This document shows, piece after piece, positions 1 through 6,737 of a stretch of 13,084 bases of DNA. Both the position numbers and the translations under genes were made by a program. This DNA is from Hyphomicrobiales bacterium (GTDB lineage Bacteria > Pseudomonadota > Alphaproteobacteria > Rhizobiales > S144-35): contig WGBT01000188.1 of the NCBI GenBank assembly GCA_015494185.1, forward strand, positions 1-13,084, written 5' to 3'. Positions within the stretch are counted from its first letter, which is position 1; each line of letters begins with the position of its first letter. The notes under the pieces were generated by a model, which worked only from the letters and a program-made list of their open reading frames with translations, did no database searches and was not told where the DNA came from.

Positions 1-134
1 CTTGTGCTGCCTGAACCAGGCTTGGTTTGCGTCCGCCCCGGCCGCCCCGGCCGGCCGCCCCCCTCAAATCTTCAGCTTAGCTGGAAGGCCTTTGCACCCC
101 CGCCTCTAGCTCATTGCAGCGTCAGCCCAAATGA
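1..134. other. Gene-free window edge downstream of lptF
   Basis: I see no convincing coding sequence in this stretch. It contains a very GC-rich block (about 31-63, built from repeated GCCCCGGCC-like units). It also has two small overlapping inverted repeats at the left edge: GCCTG/CAGGC with a 3-base loop at 9-21, and AACCA/TGGTT at 14-27. On the minus strand, the direction in which lptF is read, the first ATG after the lptF stop (112-114) meets a stop codon two codons later. A partner lptG therefore does not start here with ATG. A TTG-initiated frame from 67 leftwards stays open to the edge but has low-complexity composition and does not resemble LptG. Confidence 0.5.
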
Positions 135-1250
135 TCAGGACCCGAATAATCGAGCCAACCAGCCGTGTTTTATATTACTCGTAATCAACAAAGCTGCAAT
201 CAAAATCACGCTCATTGGAATGCCATACATCAGCCAGACAGCCCAACCGTGGGTAACCGCCAAATTGGTGACGGACAGGCCGGCAACCCGCGTAATTGCG
301 CTGATTCCAAAGGCTGAGAGCAGGCTGGACACGCGACCCTGGCGGGTGGTTCGGGCGTGGCCCAAATACAACACGACCACAAAAACGAAAACGAAAGGGT
401 AAAGCAGGCTTGAGAACCGCTGATGCAGTTCGGCGCGAAACTGGCCCGGCGCCCGGTGATAGAGCTTGTCGTCAGGCGCAGGATAAAGCAGTTCCGGCAA
501 ATAGCGCGCACGCGGACCAAGGGAGACTTTGCCCTCTCTTTTGCTGAAACTGGAAAGGTCAAAGACATATTGGTCGAAGGTCACCGTTTGCACTTCAAGA
601 CTTTTGCGATCTTGCCGTTGCACATGGCCCTTGACCATGATCAGGTAAGGCGCCCCATCGCTTTTGATCACCCGGCCACGTTCGGCGAGATAAGTGATGA
701 CTTGTTTGGAATCGCGCTGGTCATGAACCAAAAGGCCAAGCAGATCGCCATTTTCATCGCGGTCACGGAGGTGGAATGTAATGCCCCGTTCAGGACTGGA
801 AAATTGCCCGGGCTGCAAAATGGTGGAAATCAGATCGGCCCGGATCTGAACGATATATTCCTGTAAGACCCGAACGCTTTTGGGCTGAATATAGAAATTC
901 ACCAGCGCGATGAAGGCGGTCACCAGCAGCGCCAACACCAGCAAGGGTTTCAAGAAATAAGACTGCCGCGCCCCGGCTGCGGTCATCACAATGAGTTCAC
1001 TATCATTGTTCAAACGATTGAAGGTGTGAACGGAGGCGATCAGCAAGGCGATCGGTAAGATCAGGGCGGTCACATTGGGAATGGCCAGCGAGGTGACTTT
1101 GAAAAAAATCGGAAAGCTTTGCCCTTTGGAGGTGATCAAGGACAATTGTTTCAATGCGGTTGCAATCCAGACAATGGAGGTCAGGGTCGAGGCCACCATC
1201 AAGGTCGCCCCCAAAGCTTGTTTAAACAAATAACGTCCAAACAGATCCAT
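135..1250 (-). CDS. lptF: LptF-like lipopolysaccharide export permease (YjgP/YjgQ family)
   Basis: This is one of the two inner-membrane permease subunits of the LptB2FG ABC transporter, which extracts lipopolysaccharide from the inner membrane and passes it to LptC/LptA. The 371-residue protein has the family layout. There are three N-terminal membrane helices (about 13-33, 53-75, 100-121), a periplasmic beta-rich domain (about 125-270) and three C-terminal helices (about 281-298, 308-330, 337-358). The conserved stretch RLNNDSELIVMTAAGAR (79-95), facing the ATPase coupling region, is present. The frame stays open upstream to 1532. I chose ATG 1250 because MDLFGRYLFKQ is the usual family N-terminus and the length then matches. 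A longer start at 1304 lacks a ribosome binding site, and the one at 1250 has only a weak GAG. LptF and LptG are paralogues; I call LptF from the N-terminus and general similarity. No lptG is visible beside it. Confidence 0.85.
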   Translation of the reverse strand: MDLFGRYLFKQALGATLMVASTLTSIVWIATALKQLSLITSKGQSFPIFFKVTSLAIPNVTALILPIALLIASVHTFNRLNNDSELIVMTAAGARQSYFLKPLLVLALLVTAFIALVNFYIQPKSVRVLQEYIVQIRADLISTILQPGQFSSPERGITFHLRDRDENGDLLGLLVHDQRDSKQVITYLAERGRVIKSDGAPYLIMVKGHVQRQDRKSLEVQTVTFDQYVFDLSSFSKREGKVSLGPRARYLPELLYPAPDDKLYHRAPGQFRAELHQRFSSLLYPFVFVFVVVLYLGHARTTRQGRVSSLLSAFGISAITRVAGLSVTNLAVTHGWAVWLMYGIPMSVILIAALLITSNIKHGWLARLFGS

Positions 1251-1742
1251 ATAACTCAACCGCTCGCGCCTAAAAGGATTGTCTGTGATAGCATGAATAA
1301 ACATGAACGAAATGACCCATCGGCCTCTTTCGAAACATGATAGACCATCCCCGTCAATCCCCGCAGCAGAGCCTTCCCGTTGTCCGCTGGTCACGGTTGC
1401 GAAAGAAAGTTGCAAAGAAAATGGTTGGTAAAACCAAGACCGTTTGCTGTTTCGTTTGTGGGTTGGATTTATGATCAAAATATGAGCATGGGGCAGAAAG
1501 AAGCTGGAGGTCTTGATTTTTTCACCCCCCAAGTATAAGCCTCAAATGAAATAGAGATGAGACAAACTGAGTTAGGGGAAGTGGCCAATTAAAATAAGTT
1601 TTTACGATATTTGTGTATGAAATGCATAAGCTGATCTTGTGATTTATTTTAAAAATATGGCCATAAGGTCGTCATGACGGCTGTTGTCGCATCTTGGTGC
1701 GATCAGCGAAGAAGCGAAAACAATCAGAAGCAGGAAGTAAAT
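1251..1742. promoter_or_regulatory. Divergent lptF/pepA intergenic region
   Basis: This 492-base stretch separates two divergent genes, so it must carry both promoters. I cannot fix either start point. The half next to pepA is AT-rich (about 1540-1660). Near pepA lie two perfect 10-base palindromes four bases apart, TATGGCCATA (1656-1665) and CGTCATGACG (1670-1679). They are followed by a hairpin TCGCA/TGCGA with a 6-base loop (1687-1702). A smaller hairpin TTGGT/ACCAA lies at 1425-1437. These could be operator sites or leader structure for pepA. No tRNA or protein gene is recognisable here. Confidence 0.45.
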
Positions 1743-3254
1743 ATGACCAAGCCGGCGAAGATGACATTTGCTGACCTCAAACTTCCGGAAAAGGGGATCG
1801 TCACCCTTTTGGTCGGCGATGAGCTGGACCTCGGCGAGATCGGCCGGGCGCTCGATGAGAAAACCCGCGGTCAATTGACCAAGGCGGCTCAATTGCAGCA
1901 GTTTTCCGGCAAGAAAAAAACCGCCATGAGCCTGCCTTTGCCCCAGCAGGCGGGCCTTGACGAGGTGCTGCTCATCGGGGTTGGCAAGGCGTCGGAAAAC
2001 AGCGCCGAAGACTGGCTGAATATTGGCGGTTACATGACCAAGAGGCTGATCCACATCAAAGCCAAGAAAGCCACGGTCGTTTGTGATCTGGAAAGTCTGA
2101 AATCCGGACTGGCCGGTTCCGAAGAAGCCAAGGCCGTGGCGGCGGTGGCGGCTGGCGCCTTGCTTCAGAATTATCGTTTTCTGAAATATAAAACCAAAAT
2201 CAAACGAGATCCCCGGCTGCGCAAATTTATCGTTGCCTGCCGTGAGCCTGACCAGGTGCGCACCGCATTCAAGGCGCGGCGGGCACAGATCGAAGGGGTC
2301 TATCTCGCCCGTGATCTGGTCAATGAGCCCGCCAACAAGCTGGGACCAAAGGAATTTTCGCAAGTTGCCGCAAAACTTTCCGATCTTGGTGTCGAGGTTC
2401 AAATTCTCCGTCAGAAGGCGTTGCGGAAACAGCGGATGGGGGCGTTGCTCGCCGTCGGTCAGGGCAGCGCGCGCAAACCGCGGGTGGTGGTCATGCGCTG
2501 GAATGGCGCCGATGACAAATTCCAAGCCCCGCTGGCCTTCATCGGCAAAGGCGTGGTTTTTGACACCGGCGGGATCTCGCTCAAACCGGGGGCTGGCATG
2601 GGCGACATGAAGGGCGATATGGGGGGCGCGGCCTGTGTCACCGGGCTGATGCACACCCTGGCCGCCCGCAAGGCCAAGGTCAATGCCGTGGGAGTGATCG
2701 GCCTGGTTGAAAATATGCCAAGTTCAAAGGCTTACCGCCCAGGCGATGTGGTCAAGTCAATGTCCGGCCAGACCATCGAGGTGCTCAATACCGATGCCGA
2801 AGGGCGGTTGGTGCTGGCCGATGTCCTTTGGTATGCGAAGCAGCATTTTGCTCCCGAATTGATGATCAATCTGGCCACCTTGACCGGCGCCATCTTGGTT
2901 GCCCTTGGCAAGGAATATGCGGGGCTGTTCAGCAACAATGACGCGCTGGCCAAAAAACTGATCGCTGCCGGCCAGACCACCGGTGAAAAAGTCTGGCGGA
3001 TGCCGCTTGCCCCCAAATATGACAAAATGATCGACAGCCAGGTTGCCGACATGAAAAATATCGGCGGACGCTATGCGGGCTCGATCACCGCCGCGCAGTT
3101 TTTACAGCGTTTCGTTGGCGATGTCCCTTGGGCGCATCTGGATGTGGCAGGCACCGCCATGGACGCGGAAAAAACCGATATCAATCCAAGTTGGGGCTCT
3201 GGCTTTGGTGTCCGTTTGCTCGATGAACTGGTCCGCGAGCATTATGAGAACTAA
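1743..3254 (+). CDS. pepA: Leucyl aminopeptidase, M17 family (PepA)
   Basis: This is a cytosolic two-metal aminopeptidase that removes N-terminal residues, preferably leucine, from peptides; E. coli PepA also binds DNA in Xer recombination and carAB control. The 503-residue length is normal. The C-terminal catalytic half carries every metal and active-site residue expected by comparison with E. coli PepA: K269 and D274 in GKGVVFDTGG, K281, D292 in GDMGGAA, and D351, E353 and R355 in the signature NTDAEGRL (349-356). The N-terminal part (about 1-165) is the less conserved macro-like domain. ATG 1743 is preferred because GGAAG lies 7 bases upstream and the N-terminus then fits. The frame also extends to an ATG at 1674 that lies inside palindromic leader sequence. 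It is divergent from lptF, and mazG follows after 221 bases. Confidence 0.95.
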   Translation: MTKPAKMTFADLKLPEKGIVTLLVGDELDLGEIGRALDEKTRGQLTKAAQLQQFSGKKKTAMSLPLPQQAGLDEVLLIGVGKASENSAEDWLNIGGYMTKRLIHIKAKKATVVCDLESLKSGLAGSEEAKAVAAVAAGALLQNYRFLKYKTKIKRDPRLRKFIVACREPDQVRTAFKARRAQIEGVYLARDLVNEPANKLGPKEFSQVAAKLSDLGVEVQILRQKALRKQRMGALLAVGQGSARKPRVVVMRWNGADDKFQAPLAFIGKGVVFDTGGISLKPGAGMGDMKGDMGGAACVTGLMHTLAARKAKVNAVGVIGLVENMPSSKAYRPGDVVKSMSGQTIEVLNTDAEGRLVLADVLWYAKQHFAPELMINLATLTGAILVALGKEYAGLFSNNDALAKKLIAAGQTTGEKVWRMPLAPKYDKMIDSQVADMKNIGGRYAGSITAAQFLQRFVGDVPWAHLDVAGTAMDAEKTDINPSWGSGFGVRLLDELVREHYEN

Positions 3255-3443
3255 ACTGCCTCAGCCGGCGCCAGCTTCTTGCTGATCTGGCGTCTGGCAA
3301 TAAATTTTCCATAATATCCATTATGCGAATGACGGATGTGGTGCTGATACGGCTAACAGGTCTTTGTTTTCAAAGAGCTATTTCCAAAAATCTGGGGCGG
3401 TTGATGGGAAAGCCGTTGCTCTCAAAGAGAAAGATGGTGTAAA

Positions 3444-3467
3444 TCCATTGGCAAGCCAACCAATGGA
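3444..3467 (+). promoter_or_regulatory. Inverted repeat just upstream of the mazG start
   Basis: TCCATTGG (3444-3451) and CCAATGGA (3460-3467) form a perfect 8-base stem with an 8-base loop, ending 8 bases before the mazG ATG. The only Shine-Dalgarno-like bases, GGA at 3465-3467, sit in the right arm. Folding of the transcript would therefore hide the ribosome binding site. The repeat could equally be a DNA operator. The rest of the 3255-3475 gap shows only one more weak stem, CGCCAG/CTGGCG (3269-3292), without a T-tract. Confidence 0.35.
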
Positions 3468-3475
3468 ATATTTTC

Positions 3476-4408
3476 ATGTCTGATACTGACACGCGCAATC
3501 GTATTGAAGACCTGTTGCAACTGATGGCGGCCTTGCGGACCCCGGGGACGGGGTGCCCGTGGGATCTGGCGCAGGATTACAGCACCATCGTGCCTTATAC
3601 CATCGAAGAGGCTTACGAAGTCGCCGATGCGATTGCGCGCGGGGATATGGCGGATTTGCGCGATGAGCTTGGGGATTTGCTGTTTCAGGTGGTGTTTTAT
3701 GCGCGTCTGGCCGAAGAGGATGGGCTGTTTGATTTTTTCGACGTGGTCACCGGCGTCACCCAGAAGATGATCCGCCGGCATCCCCATGTGTTCGGTAACA
3801 GCCCTGCCCGGTCCGATCGGGACCTGCAGGCGCAGTGGGATCATATCAAGCACGCAGAACGCACCCAAAAACAGCTCGAGGAAAGCAAACGTGCGGTTCC
3901 AAGAACCAGCCTGCTTGACGATGTGCCGCTTAGCCTTCCTGCTTTAATGCGGGCGGTCAAGTTACAAAATCGGGCCGCCCGTGTTGGTTTTGACTGGCCC
4001 GATTTGCTGCCAGTTCTCGACAAGCTGCATGAAGAATTGGCCGAATTTGAAAACGAACTTTCGCCTCTGCTCACCGAGGATGGTTCAGGAAGTTATCAGG
4101 CTGACAGAAGTGGGTCGTCAGCAGCACGGCCCTCCGATGGCTCTCTTTCCGGCGAACAGAAAGACAAGATTGAAGATGAACTTGGTGATTTGCTGTTCGT
4201 CATTGCCAATCTGGCGCGGCATCTCAAGATTGATCCTGAAAATGCCCTGAGGCGATCCAATGACAAGTTTGTGCGCCGTTTTCGCCATATCGAACAGCGC
4301 CTGGCCGAACATGGCCGGTCGGTGGAAGATGCAAGCCTCGATGAAATGGAATATTTTTGGAATGAGATTCGCCACGCCGAAAATCACAATTTGAAAAGAG
4401 CCAAATAA
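3476..4408 (+). CDS. mazG: Nucleoside triphosphate pyrophosphohydrolase MazG
   Basis: MazG hydrolyses (d)NTPs to the monophosphate and pyrophosphate. It acts as a house-cleaning enzyme and, in E. coli, lowers ppGpp during starvation. The 310-residue protein has two MazG domains. The first carries EEAYE (E44, E45, E48) and DELGD (E64, D67), with the typical CPWD at 27-30 and the RRHPHVFG stretch at 100-107. The second carries EELAE (E186, E187, E190) and DELGDLLF (E235, D238). It is longer than the approximately 263 residues of E. coli MazG. The extra length is mostly a Ser/Gly-rich linker (about 199-228) inserted within the second domain between its two metal-binding helices. ATG 3476 has only a weak upstream GGA, which lies within an inverted repeat. 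A terminator-like structure follows the stop. Its transcription may be separate from pepA. Confidence 0.92.
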   Translation: MSDTDTRNRIEDLLQLMAALRTPGTGCPWDLAQDYSTIVPYTIEEAYEVADAIARGDMADLRDELGDLLFQVVFYARLAEEDGLFDFFDVVTGVTQKMIRRHPHVFGNSPARSDRDLQAQWDHIKHAERTQKQLEESKRAVPRTSLLDDVPLSLPALMRAVKLQNRAARVGFDWPDLLPVLDKLHEELAEFENELSPLLTEDGSGSYQADRSGSSAARPSDGSLSGEQKDKIEDELGDLLFVIANLARHLKIDPENALRRSNDKFVRRFRHIEQRLAEHGRSVEDASLDEMEYFWNEIRHAENHNLKRAK

Positions 4409-4415
4409 GGCCCGT

Positions 4416-4458
4416 GTGCCCCCTTGAGAGCACAAGCCCTTCAAGCGCACCGTTTTTT
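4416..4458 (+). terminator. Probable intrinsic terminator after mazG
   Basis: GTGC (4416-4419) pairs with GCAC (4447-4450), and CTTGA (4423-4427) pairs with TCAAG (4441-4445), giving a two-part stem with an internal asymmetric bulge. It is followed directly by CGTTTTTT (4451-4458). The position, 8 bases after the mazG stop, and the T-run fit a rho-independent terminator. The stem is interrupted, so strength is uncertain. Confidence 0.45.
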
Positions 4459-4503
4459 CGGATAAAATTGTTTTGTGGAACAAGATTTTAGAGTAGAAAT
4501 CCG
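4459..4503. repeat. AT-rich structured intergenic element
   Basis: An outer pair CGGAT (4459-4463) / ATCCG (4499-4503) encloses AAAATTGTT (4464-4472) and AACAAGATTTT (4479-4489), which pair with a two-base bulge around a TTGTGG loop. The element has no open reading frame. Its form resembles the short dispersed intergenic elements found in many alphaproteobacterial genomes, but I cannot confirm other copies from one window. Confidence 0.3.
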
Positions 4504-4670
4504 GTTCGCATGTGATCAGATTTTCACCTTATTGATTTTGATCCATCTCCCATTCAAGTCATGTGAAAGGCAAGGCAATTGGGAAAACACAGGCCGTCAA
4601 CAATAAATTAAACTGTAAACGCTACACTTAAACCTTACAAACAGTAAATGATAGCCAAATCTTTGGGCCC

Positions 4671-4817
4671 AAACCTGTCCTTGCTTTCCATGGTGAGCGG
4701 TTTTTGCATTTTCCCAACCTTTGTCAAGGGTGAAACCGCTTCGCGGCTGCTTTCAGCAGCCCTTGACAAAGGTTGGGAAAATGCCAGGGTCTCATCATGG
4801 AAAGCGAGGGCTGGTCT
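4671..4817 (+). repeat. Long imperfect inverted repeat (possible structured RNA)
   Basis: The core is a perfect 25-base inverted repeat, 4706-4730 against 4760-4784. After a short asymmetric internal loop (8 bases left, 6 right) the arms pair again, 4679-4697 against 4791-4809, with 17 of 19 matches. They continue more loosely to about 4671 and 4817. The 29-base apical segment (4731-4759) has its own small stems, CCGC/GCGG (4736-4746) and GCTGC/GCAGC. In a plus-strand transcript the two mismatches in the outer 19-base arm, and the next one outward, become G-U wobbles; in a minus-strand transcript they would be A-C mismatches. This points to a folded plus-strand RNA rather than a neutral DNA palindrome. 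An open frame at 4648-4854 runs through the repeat but is most likely a chance product of it. A degenerate transposon-derived palindrome (MITE) is the main alternative. Confidence 0.6.
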
Positions 4818-4824
4818 ACATGGT

Positions 4825-4852
4825 CTGCATCGTGTCGAGTGCAGCTTTTTCT
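4825..4852 (+). terminator. Hairpin with T-tract after the long inverted repeat
   Basis: CTGCATCG (4825-4832) pairs with CGA-TGCAG (4836-4844) around TGT, with one bulged G. CTTTTTCT (4845-4852) follows. This is a reasonable rho-independent terminator on the plus strand. It lies 8 bases beyond the long inverted repeat, so it could end a transcript carrying that structure. A further stem CCTCTGG/CCAGAGG with a 9-base loop is at 4862-4884, without a T-tract on this strand. Confidence 0.45.
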
Positions 4853-4910
4853 AGTCAAAGACCTCTGGTATAAGCCCCCAGAGGGGTAAACGGTGTGAGA
4901 GGCAAAGCGC

Positions 4911-5561
4911 GTGACAAGTCTTACAACGATAGGGGCGATGATTCCAAAACACCTTGATATTTGGGAGTTTTCAGAAGATCGTCATGCCATGCTTTCCACC
5001 GAACTCCGCCCCGGTGAACGGCTCAGCTGGGTGGGCTGTCCGCATCCTTTTCGCTATGCCGCCAAAGCTCTGCCCGTGGCGCTGACCGGTATTTTACTGG
5101 CGGGGTTTGCCGGCTTTGTGCTGGCCGGGCTGTTCGGTTTTCAATGGCCCACAGTGGCGCAATTGGCCCATCCTTTCGCAGCGGCCGTGTTGCTCCTTCT
5201 CATCGCCGCCCTTGGCATGATGTTTTGGCCGCTTTGGTTGGGCTTTAAAGCAGGACGGACATTTTATGCGATAACCACTCAGCGTGTCCTTATTTTTGAT
5301 GGCGGCCTGTTCAGCACGGTGGTCCGTAGTTTTGCCCCTGAATGCCTCTCGCAATTACGGCGCCGGCAGTATCGGGATGGCTTTGGCGATTTGCTCTTTG
5401 AAGCCAGCTGCGATCAGATCGAGACCACCGGGCCTGCCGATAGCACCGCGGGCTTTTATGCTGTGGCAGATATCCAGACCGTGGAGAATTTGGTTCGCAA
5501 ATTGATCAATCCCGATCCGCCCAAACAAATGGATTTGCTCAGGCCTCCCTATCGACTATAG
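4911..5561 (+). CDS. Small membrane protein with bacterial PH-like domain
   Basis: The 216-residue protein begins with a soluble stretch containing GERLSWVG (35-42), a motif common at the start of bacterial PH-domain (bPH/YdbS-like) membrane proteins. Two hydrophobic helices follow (about 53-77 and 88-110). A C-terminal PH-like domain comes next (about 113-200), recognised by YAITTQRVLIFDGGLF (119-134) and the late GFYAVADIQTVENLVRKL strand and helix. The molecular function of this family is unknown. I chose GTG 4911 because GAGAGG lies 8 bases upstream. ATG 4938 has an SD-like AGGGG only 2 bases away, which is too close. The gene stands alone between the inverted-repeat region and mobile-element debris. 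Homologues in alphaproteobacteria are short stand-alone genes like this one. Confidence 0.7.
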   Translation: MTSLTTIGAMIPKHLDIWEFSEDRHAMLSTELRPGERLSWVGCPHPFRYAAKALPVALTGILLAGFAGFVLAGLFGFQWPTVAQLAHPFAAAVLLLLIAALGMMFWPLWLGFKAGRTFYAITTQRVLIFDGGLFSTVVRSFAPECLSQLRRRQYRDGFGDLLFEASCDQIETTGPADSTAGFYAVADIQTVENLVRKLINPDPPKQMDLLRPPYRL

Positions 5562-5746
5562 GGGACCGCGCCCAACAGGTTTGTGAAACCCGTGCATAGA
5601 TGTCATTTTGACCCATAACCCGTAAAAAGAGCTAACCGCGGATTTTGGATGTTGCGGCCGCGTTGAGACATGTGAAAAACCAAGTGATACCGGAGGTATT
5701 TTTCATTTTTTTAGAGTAAATTTAATGGCATACGAGTCGATGCCAG
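5562..5746. other. Gene-free stretch with a terminator-like stem
   Basis: I see no coding sequence here. A short perfect stem ATACC/GGTAT with a GGA loop (5687-5699) runs into TTTTTCATTTTTTT, giving a weak terminator-like signal on the plus strand about 125 bases after the PH-domain gene. A second small stem GGTTT/AAACC is at 5579-5591. The right side passes into the IS630 remnant. Confidence 0.35.
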
Positions 5747-6141
5747 GGGGTGCCGGTATGATTTCAGTATCTTGCCGATGGAGCATTCGTGATAGCTGAC
5801 GCCGAAGCGCTGTTTCACGGCCGTCTTAAGATCAATCTTCCATCAACGGACTATACCGTCTTTCTCAAGATCCAAACCTTCAAGAACGATCTGTTTCAAC
5901 CGGGTGCGTTTATCGGCGGACAGTTTTGGCGTGCGCCCTCGAGGCTTGCGGCTGATGAGCCCGCAGGGGCTTTGCTGCGTTGAGGTAATGCACCCGGTCG
6001 CGCAGGGGCTGCCGGTCCATGCCGCCCAATCTTGCCGCCTCTTTGCGGCTGATACCCTCAAGCACCAGCGCTATCGCCGGCAAACACCTCGCCTGATCGC
6101 TGTCCTTGCTCCTTGTTGCCAACGGCTTTCAGCACCTCTTG
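5747..6141 (-). pseudogene. IS630-family transposase, N-terminal remnant
   Basis: Reading the minus strand across three frames gives a clear IS630-type helix-turn-helix N-terminus. The pieces are EVLKAV, then SKDSDQARCLPAIALVLEG, then SRKEAARLGGMDRQPLRDRV, then GLISRKPRGRTPKLSADK, then LDLEKDGIVR-stop-WKIDLK, then QRFGVSYHECSIGKILK. Intact relatives read without breaks through this order. Here there is a frameshift near 6115-6122, another near 5975-5990, and an in-frame TGA at about 5843 where the family usually has tryptophan (TGG to TGA). Similarity ends near 5756, so the DDE catalytic half is absent. I found no terminal inverted repeats or target duplication. It is an old inactive remnant lying next to the truncated secretion adaptor, consistent with local rearrangement. 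Confidence 0.8.
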
Positions 6142-6207
6142 GTATTATATTTATTGCAGATCACAGCCATATGGCAAACATAGCAGCAACAAGAGCGGCC
6201 GAAACTG

Positions 6208-6737
6208 TCAACGCTCCCTGAAGGCCTTGTAAAAATTGTCACGCAAAGGCTTGAGAAGATAGGACATCACCGTACGCTCAGAGGTACGGATCATGACTTC
6301 TACCGGCATCCCCACACTGATCTTGCGGTGACCAAGGCGGCGCAGTTGCGTATCGGGGATTTTGATGCGCACCGTAAAAGAGTGGTTCTGGCAAGCCGCC
6401 TGCCCCCCTGTTCCGCCCTGTTCCCGGCTCTGGTCGGCAGAGCGGAAGACCACTTCTCCTTCAAGCTGGGGGGTGATACGTTGATTGAAGGCAACAAACC
6501 GCAAGACCGCCTTTTGGCCGATGTGGACCTGATCAATATCGGCCGGTGAAATTCTGGCCTCAACAAAAAAACGGGGGCCTTTGGGCACGATATACATCAA
6601 AGGTTCTCCAGGAGCCACAACACCGCCAATGGTCGTGTTTTCAGATCATGGACAATGCCCGCCCTTGGCGCCCTGATCTGCGTGCGCTGCAGACGGTCTT
6701 TGGCACTTATGACTAGAATGTCAGCCTGCATGCTCAT
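6208..6737 (-). pseudogene. Type I secretion HlyD/PrtE-type adaptor, truncated and frameshifted
   Basis: This is the periplasmic membrane-fusion adaptor that links a type I ABC exporter to a TolC-like channel. The first ATG (6737) overlaps the exporter stop as TGATG, the normal coupled arrangement. The frame reads MSMQADILVISAKDRLQ, then the typical RTQIRAPRAGIVHDLKTR. Near 6630-6635 one base appears to be missing. The next frame continues with TIGGVVAPGEPLMYIVP and runs to the normal C-terminus (YLLKPLRDNFYKAFRER). The total is about 175 residues against roughly 430 for the family. The N-terminal anchor, first lipoyl half and most of the coiled hairpin are gone, apparently by an internal deletion immediately after the start. 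Translation from the C-terminal ATG (6618) would give only 136 residues with no membrane anchor. Confidence 0.85.

Noticed and set aside
1251..1532. N-terminal extension of lptF by 94 codons
   Set aside because: The extension lacks family similarity and a ribosome binding site; the start at 1250 gives the usual LptF N-terminus and length.
1644..2654. A 336-codon minus-strand open frame across pepA
   Set aside because: The plus strand encodes a complete M17 aminopeptidase with all catalytic residues; the antisense frame has no recognisable domain.
4648..4854. A 68-codon plus-strand open frame through the inverted repeat
   Set aside because: It consists largely of the two arms of the palindrome, has no ribosome binding site and matches no family; the RNA or DNA structure explains the sequence better.
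6208..6618. Stand-alone 136-residue adaptor gene
   Set aside because: The reading continues upstream in another frame with clear HlyD-family similarity back to the exporter stop, so this is the 3' part of a broken gene rather than a separate small protein.
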